A stretch of DNA of 55,997 nucleotides, from contig UQPV01000010.1 in NCBI GenBank assembly GCA_900543035.1, positions 1 through 55,997 on the forward strand. The letters are read 5' to 3'. This DNA is from an uncultured Solobacterium sp. (GTDB taxonomy: Bacteria > Bacillota_I > Bacilli_A > Erysipelotrichales > Erysipelotrichaceae). Positions within the stretch are counted from its first letter, which is position 1. Every line of letters starts with the position of its first letter. Below the pieces are notes generated by a model, which saw only the letters and a program-made list of their open reading frames with translations, ran no database searches and had not been told where the DNA came from. Shown here piece by piece: positions 51,673 to 55,997 of the stretch. The position numbers were made by a program, and so were the translations under genes.

Positions 51673-52803
51673 TTATGTGCGCGGGTGAAAAAAGATCGAT
51701 CGCGTCTGCTGCCAGAGAAAATTGATGACATCAAAAATGAATTTGCGCTCCTCCGCGCTCATCGCAGACAGCTCGCGCAGCCCGTTGATCCCCTGACGAA
51801 GCCCGAGCTGGCTCATGTCGCTCACGCTGCGGATCTCCAGGCGGTCCATCACCCGGAAGATGAGATCGACGAATCGGCGCCGCTCCTCATCGCTTCGATC
51901 GAGCAGCACACGCTGAATGTAATCCTGCACCTTGTCGCTCTCCTCGCTCAAGCCCTCGGCAAGGATGAAATCATCACAGCCCACGCTCCAGCAAAACGCA
52001 TCGTGCTGGCTGAGCCCGCTTTCCCGCGCCTCGATGACCACCGCAGCTTCCCGATGTTCCAGCAGTCGGCCGATGATGCTTCCCTGCGGCAAATAAGTGA
52101 CGATCCGCGAAAGGATGCCGCTGCACTCATAGTGCGCGTAAAACGTCTCTCGAAAGCCGGGGCCGTCAAAATTGAACACCTTGCGGATCTGCTGGTGCAA
52201 GGAAGTCTCCCGGATGGCGGCGTACATGGCAAGATTTCCGCCCTTGGAATGTCCGCCCAGATACAGCGTGGGCAGATCGCGCCGGCGCACCCGTCCCAAA
52301 AACCGCTTGGTCTGCACATGGCGCTTCGCGCACTGCCGCGTATACTCCCAGGCGAGCACCTGCGCAGGGACGCTCTCCTGATACGTCATCTTCATGTCTT
52401 CCTTCCACCCGATCATGCTGCTGTCCGTGCCGCGGAAAGACAGAAACAGCGCGCCATCGGGCAGCTTCATCGTCACGGCCGCAAACTGGATCTCCTGTGC
52501 CTCATCGAAGACATTGCGATAGTCCCCCATCGTCACCTCCCGATAACGCACGCTGTCCTTCAGCAGCTCCAGCAGCCTGGGGATCAGCGGGGAATACGCG
52601 AATATCCGCGCAAAGTCCGCACCTTCACGCCGCTGCAGGAAAAGCGCGCATGCCTCGCTGAGCGGTCTTTCCGCCTCATTGACGACCTCTTCCCAGTCCA
52701 CATAAGACAGCACGCTGAAGATCAGTGCGTCTACAGGATTGAACCCACGCTCCTGAAACGTGATGTCTTTCCTCAGTTCAGCATAATCCAGTATTCCCTG
52801 CAT
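51673..52803 (-). CDS. DUF2974 (Mbeg1-like) alpha/beta-hydrolase family protein
   Basis: 376 residues. The hydrolase core has FLSFRGTDSSMIGWKEDMKMTY and the nucleophile elbow LGGHSKGGNLAMYAA (Ser in GHSKG), then VFNFDGPGF, the pattern of the Mbeg1-like/DUF2974 group. No signal peptide is visible. The substrate is unknown; a lipid or ester is plausible. The start at 52803 is better spaced from GAGG than the ATG at 52809. It follows the winged-helix-like gene by 43 bases. Confidence 0.85.
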   Translation of the reverse strand: MQGILDYAELRKDITFQERGFNPVDALIFSVLSYVDWEEVVNEAERPLSEACALFLQRREGADFARIFAYSPLIPRLLELLKDSVRYREVTMGDYRNVFDEAQEIQFAAVTMKLPDGALFLSFRGTDSSMIGWKEDMKMTYQESVPAQVLAWEYTRQCAKRHVQTKRFLGRVRRRDLPTLYLGGHSKGGNLAMYAAIRETSLHQQIRKVFNFDGPGFRETFYAHYECSGILSRIVTYLPQGSIIGRLLEHREAAVVIEARESGLSQHDAFCWSVGCDDFILAEGLSEESDKVQDYIQRVLLDRSDEERRRFVDLIFRVMDRLEIRSVSDMSQLGLRQGINGLRELSAMSAEERKFIFDVINFLWQQTRSIFFHPRT

Positions 52804-52846
52804 AAGCATCTTCCTCTCTGATAAGCAAAAGGCTCATCGCTGAGCC

Positions 52847-53515
52847 TCATTCATATTCCTTGACATGTCCGTTTGCGGAGCAAAGCAGCAGCGAAAGATT
52901 GATCTTCTGCTTTGCGGCTGCAGAAAGGCGTTTCCAGTCGCGCAGATAAGCTGCATCCCGCATGACGACGATGGAATACTTCTCCACGTTTTCATCCATC
53001 TGCGTCATCAGCTCAAACAGCTTGTTCTTGAGCGAGAAGCGCTTTCCGCGTCCAGGCTTGTCCACGACGATCCGCCAGACGCCGTTTTCTCCATGCACCA
53101 GGAGCTCATCTTCCTTCACGTCCGCATTGAGCCCCAGATCGGCCAGCCAGTCGGCCGCGATCGACACCAGGTCCTTCTTCTCTGCCGCTGCCTTTTCCTT
53201 GCGCCGTCCGGCAGCGCCTTTCGGCTTGCCGCGGCGGATGTCGAACATCGGCTTTTTATCCGCACGGTCCCCGACCTGATACTTCACCGTCAGATGGCTG
53301 TCATAGCCATTCTTGCTCCGGCTGTCCTTGACGATCTTATCGCCTTCCACCATCATCTGCTTCATGACGCTGCAGCAAGTGCTCATGACCGGCTGCATGC
53401 CGGTCATCCTCGCCACATCCCTGGCGCTCAGCTCGATATACTTCTTTTTTCCGTCCTTCGCTTCGTCCAGCGCTTTGACGATGACATTCACATAATCCTG
53501 TTTTTTTGCGTTCAC
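52847..53515 (-). CDS. Hypothetical protein with a winged-helix-like N-terminus
   Basis: 222 residues. The start is GTG at 53515, set by AAGGAGG nine bases upstream. Residues ~25-80 (IELSARDVARMTGMQPVMSTCCSVMKQMMVEGDKIVKDSRSKNGYDSHLTVKYQV) look like a winged-helix DNA-binding domain. A basic Lys/Arg/Ala linker (about 90-115) leads to a C-terminal domain (VSIADWLADLGLNADVKEDELLVHGENGVWRIVVDKPGRGKRFSLKNKLFELM). I do not know a function. It may regulate the neighbouring hydrolase gene. Confidence 0.7.
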   Translation of the reverse strand: MNAKKQDYVNVIVKALDEAKDGKKKYIELSARDVARMTGMQPVMSTCCSVMKQMMVEGDKIVKDSRSKNGYDSHLTVKYQVGDRADKKPMFDIRRGKPKGAAGRRKEKAAAEKKDLVSIAADWLADLGLNADVKEDELLVHGENGVWRIVVDKPGRGKRFSLKNKLFELMTQMDENVEKYSIVVMRDAAYLRDWKRLSAAAKQKINLSLLLCSANGHVKEYE

Positions 53516-53663
53516 CCGAAAAGTCCTCCTTGCAGTCTGTATCTTCAGCTGAATAGCTAAAACACTTATATATTTAAGATACATAAATTTGATCAAAAAT
53601 ACAACTGAAATTATTATATTTTTTCATTTTTTTCACTCATGATGATCATATCGTTCCTGACTG

Positions 53664-53700
53664 CAAAAAAGCAGAGATGAGAAGCCTCATCCCTGCATAC
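53664..53700 (-). terminator. Terminator of ppdK
   Basis: GCAG(G)GATGAG pairs with CTCATC(T)CTGC and is followed by TTTTTTG on the minus strand, just after the ppdK stop. The gap from 53516 to 53703 holds only this and an AT-rich stretch. Confidence 0.75.
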
Positions 53701-53703
53701 AGC

Positions 53704-55997
53704 TTATGCTTTGTCTTTGATGGCTGCCTGCGCCGCCGCCAGCCTTGCGATCGGCACGCGGAACGGTGAGCAAGAAACATAATTCAGCCCTACACGGTGA
53801 CAGAACTCGATGCTCGACGGATCTCCGCCATGTTCGCCGCAGATGCCCAGTTTGATATCCGCTCTGGTCTTCCTTCCCAATTCAGTTGCCATCTGAATCA
53901 GTTTTCCCACGCCCTTTTGATCCAGATGAGCGAATGGGTCGCGTTCAAAGATCTTCTTTTCGTAGTAATCCGAGAGGAATCCGCCCGCATCATCACGAGA
54001 GAAGCCATAGGTCATCTGGGTCAGATCATTGGTGCCGAATGAGAAGAATTCCGCTTCCTCGGCAATCTCATCCGCAAGCAATGCAGCACGCGGGATCTCG
54101 ATCATCGTACCGACCTTATATTTCATCTGCAGTCCGCTGGCCGCGATGATCTGATCAGCGACCTTGACGACGATCTTTCTGACAAACTTCAGCTCTTCTC
54201 GATCGCCGACCAGGGGGATCATGATCTCCGGCACCATATTCCAATCCGGATGTCTGCGCTGAACATTGATGGCAGCTTCGATCACCGCTGTCGTCTGCAT
54301 CTCGGCGATCTCCGGATAAGAGATGGCCAGACGGCAGCCGCGGTGTCCCATCATCGGATTGAACTCATGCAGGCTGGTGATCACGCTCTTGAGCTCATCC
54401 ACATCGATGTGCATGTCCTTAGCCAGCTGCGTGATGTCATATGAGCTGGTCGGCAAAAACTCATGCAGCGGCGGATCCAGATAACGGATGGTCACTGGTC
54501 TGCCCTCCATGGCCTCATAGATGCCCTCAAAATCGCTTCGCTGCATCGGCAGCAGCTTATCCAGGGCACGCTTACGCTGTTCGCTCGTCTTGGATACGAT
54601 CATCTCACGGACGGCCTTGATACGCTCTCCCTCAAAGAACATATGCTCGGTGCGCACCAGACCGATGCCCTCTGCGCCGAAGGCGACAGCCTGCTTCGCG
54701 TCATGCGGCGTATCCGCATTGGTGCGGATCTGCAGCTGACGACGCTCATCGGCCCATTTCATGAACCGTTCAAAATTGCCGCTGATCGCTGCCGGAACGG
54801 TCTTGATGGCTTCTCCATAGACCGCGCCGGTGGAACCATCAAGAGAGATCCACTCACCGCGGTGATACTCTTTTCCATTTACGCTAAAATATCCTTCATC
54901 ATCGTGCATATCGATATCACCGCATCCGGATACGCAGCATGCGCCCATGCCGCGAGCCACGACGGCCGCATGGCTCGTCATGCCGCCGCGCACGGTCAGG
55001 ATGCCCTGTGCGACATGCATGCCCTCGATATCCTCCGGGGAAGTCTCCAAACGCACCAGGATGACCTTCTTTCCTTTGGCTGCCTCTGCGATGGCTTCCT
55101 CCGCGCTGAAGACGATCTGTCCGCATGCGGCGCCAGGAGATGCCGGCAATGCCGTCGCGATCGGTTTGGCCGCCTTCAGCTCCGATGCGTCGAACATCGG
55201 ATGGAGCAGGGAATCCAGCTGCTTCGGCTCTACCATCATCAGCGCCTCATCGATGCTGACCTTGCCCTCATCGACCATATCGCAGGCAATCTGCAAAGCG
55301 GCCGCAGCCGTACGCTTGCCATTACGGGTCTGCAGCATGAACAGCTTTCCCTTTTCGATCGTAAATTCCATATCCTGCATGTTGCGATAATGATTTTCCA
55401 ATGTATCGCAAATCTCCACGAATTTCTCGTATGCCTGCGGAGCAACTTCTTTCAGCTGATCGATATGCTGCGGCGTACGGATGCCGGCGACGACATCCTC
55501 TCCTTGTGCGTTCATCAGGAACTCGCCATACAGCTTGTTCTCTCCGGTGCTCGGATTACGGGTGAACGCCACGCCGGTACCGCAGTCATTGCCCATGTTG
55601 CCGAATACCATCATCTGCACATTGACCGCCGTGCCCCAGCTGCCAGGAATATCGTTCATCTTCCGATAATAAATGGCGCGCGGGTTATTCCATGAACGGA
55701 ATACTGCCTGGATCGCCCCGAACAGCTGCGTACGGGGATCCTGCGGGAATTCGCTGCCCAGCTCCTGCGCATAGAATGCCTTGAAGCGCGCGGTCAGCTC
55801 CTTCATATCATCAGCTTCCAGGTCGATATCTTCTTTTACGCCTTTCTCTTTCTTGATCTCATCAATGATCTCCTCAAAACGGGATTTATTAAGCCCCATG
55901 ACGACATCCGCGTACATCTGAATGAATCGGCGATATGAATCATAGGCAAAGCGCGGGTTATCCGTCAGCCTGGCAACGCCTTCGACCACTTGATCGT
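53704..55997 (-). CDS. ppdK: Pyruvate, phosphate dikinase (5' end cut by the window)
   Basis: 764 residues are visible; the N-terminal ~110 of an expected ~875 lie outside, and the frame is open to the edge. The ATP-grasp part ends with FMLQTRNGKRTAAAA; the swivelling phosphohistidine domain has the active His in GMTSHAAVVARGMGACCVSGC; the PEP/pyruvate TIM barrel ends with GICGEHGGDPSSIEFCHRVGLNYVSCSPFRVP. The enzyme interconverts PEP and pyruvate with AMP, PPi, ATP and phosphate, a glycolysis variant common in anaerobes. Confidence 0.96.
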   Translation of the reverse strand, partial: DQVVEGVARLTDNPRFAYDSYRRFIQMYADVVMGLNKSRFEEIIDEIKKEKGVKEDIDLEADDMKELTARFKAFYAQELGSEFPQDPRTQLFGAIQAVFRSWNNPRAIYYRKMNDIPGSWGTAVNVQMMVFGNMGNDCGTGVAFTRNPSTGENKLYGEFLMNAQGEDVVAGIRTPQHIDQLKEVAPQAYEKFVEICDTLENHYRNMQDMEFTIEKGKLFMLQTRNGKRTAAAALQIACDMVDEGKVSIDEALMMVEPKQLDSLLHPMFDASELKAAKPIATALPASPGAACGQIVFSAEEAIAEAAKGKKVILVRLETSPEDIEGMHVAQGILTVRGGMTSHAAVVARGMGACCVSGCGDIDMHDDEGYFSVNGKEYHRGEWISLDGSTGAVYGEAIKTVPAAISGNFERFMKWADERRQLQIRTNADTPHDAKQAVAFGAEGIGLVRTEHMFFEGERIKAVREMIVSKTSEQRKRALDKLLPMQRSDFEGIYEAMEGRPVTIRYLDPPLHEFLPTSSYDITQLAKDMHIDVDELKSVITSLHEFNPMMGHRGCRLAISYPEIAEMQTTAVIEAAINVQRRHPDWNMVPEIMIPLVGDREELKFVRKIVVKVADQIIAASGLQMKYKVGTMIEIPRAALLADEIAEEAEFFSFGTNDLTQMTYGFSRDDAGGFLSDYYEKKIFERDPFAHLDQKGVGKLIQMATELGRKTRADIKLGICGEHGGDPSSIEFCHRVGLNYVSCSPFRVPIARLAAAQAAIKDKA

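Noticed and set aside
53516..53596. Upstream ATG starts for the winged-helix-like gene (MIKFMYLKYIS extension)
   Set aside because: The AT-rich extension lacks a binding site, whereas GTG at 53515 follows AAGGAGG at good spacing.

Overview
The window is about 56 kb of a fairly GC-rich chromosome from a Gram-positive bacterium, most likely an anaerobic, low-oxygen-adapted member of the Bacillota (an Erysipelotrichia- or Clostridia-like gut commensal; this taxon is inference). Support comes from strong AGGAGG-type ribosome binding sites, T-box and CIRCE-type regulation, rho-independent terminators, a SleC-like spore-cortex lytic protein, a reverse rubrerythrin, pyruvate phosphate dikinase and a YmfF/YmfH pair. 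Nearly all genes are on the minus strand. The only convincing plus-strand genes are the 5' fragment, the SleC-like gene, the rubrerythrin and the MoxR operon. No rRNA, tRNA, CRISPR array, insertion sequence or prophage was seen.

Layout. 1-3.3 kb: end of an unknown A-rich coiled-coil gene, hpf, a membrane-type dipeptidase and a zinc phospholipase C-like protein. 3.4-9 kb: SleC-like protein (apparent ATC start), a WYL-regulator/DUF2779 nuclease pair behind a perfect inverted-repeat operator, a lipoprotein and a short SSB. 9.1-15.5 kb: ymfH/ymfF, kptA, a secreted NlpC/P60 enzyme with cell-wall/glucan-binding repeats, and rdgB-trmL-membrane protein. 15.6-22.6 kb: reverse rubrerythrin, DppA-like peptidase, groESL under two CIRCE-like elements, and thrS (T-box) followed by an orphan ABC substrate-binding lipoprotein and a NifX-like protein. 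22.7-32.9 kb: DUF2207 protein, ZIP transporter plus M29 aminopeptidase, purA-purC-purB, a ClC channel/antiporter, a GNAT acetyltransferase and a VanZ-like protein. 33.1-37.1 kb: MoxR-DUF58-transglutaminase operon. 37.1-40 kb: metallophosphoesterase, CmpB-like membrane protein, secreted nuclease lipoprotein. 40.1-45.4 kb: Bce-type ABC exporter with a 13-bp inverted repeat, a small membrane protein, and a GntR/YtrA-controlled ABC-2 transporter. 45.4-53.5 kb: PurF-like protein without the N-terminal cysteine, malQ, BlaI-M56 signalling pair, DUF308 membrane protein behind a terminated structured leader, Mbeg1-like hydrolase and an unknown winged-helix-like protein. The right edge is ppdK, cut at its 5' end.

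Themes: AMP and IMP synthesis (purA, purC, purB, purF-like), translation quality and stress (hpf, thrS, trmL, kptA, ymfFH, groESL), and envelope maintenance and antimicrobial-type sensing (M56/BlaI, Bce-like ABC, VanZ, MoxR operon, NlpC/P60). The least ordinary signals are the leader/sRNA candidate near 51.5 kb, the WYL-DUF2779 cassette with its operator, the ATC start at 3415, the cysteine-less PurF and the inverted repeat at 42957-42988. All function calls are from reading sequence; no searches were run.
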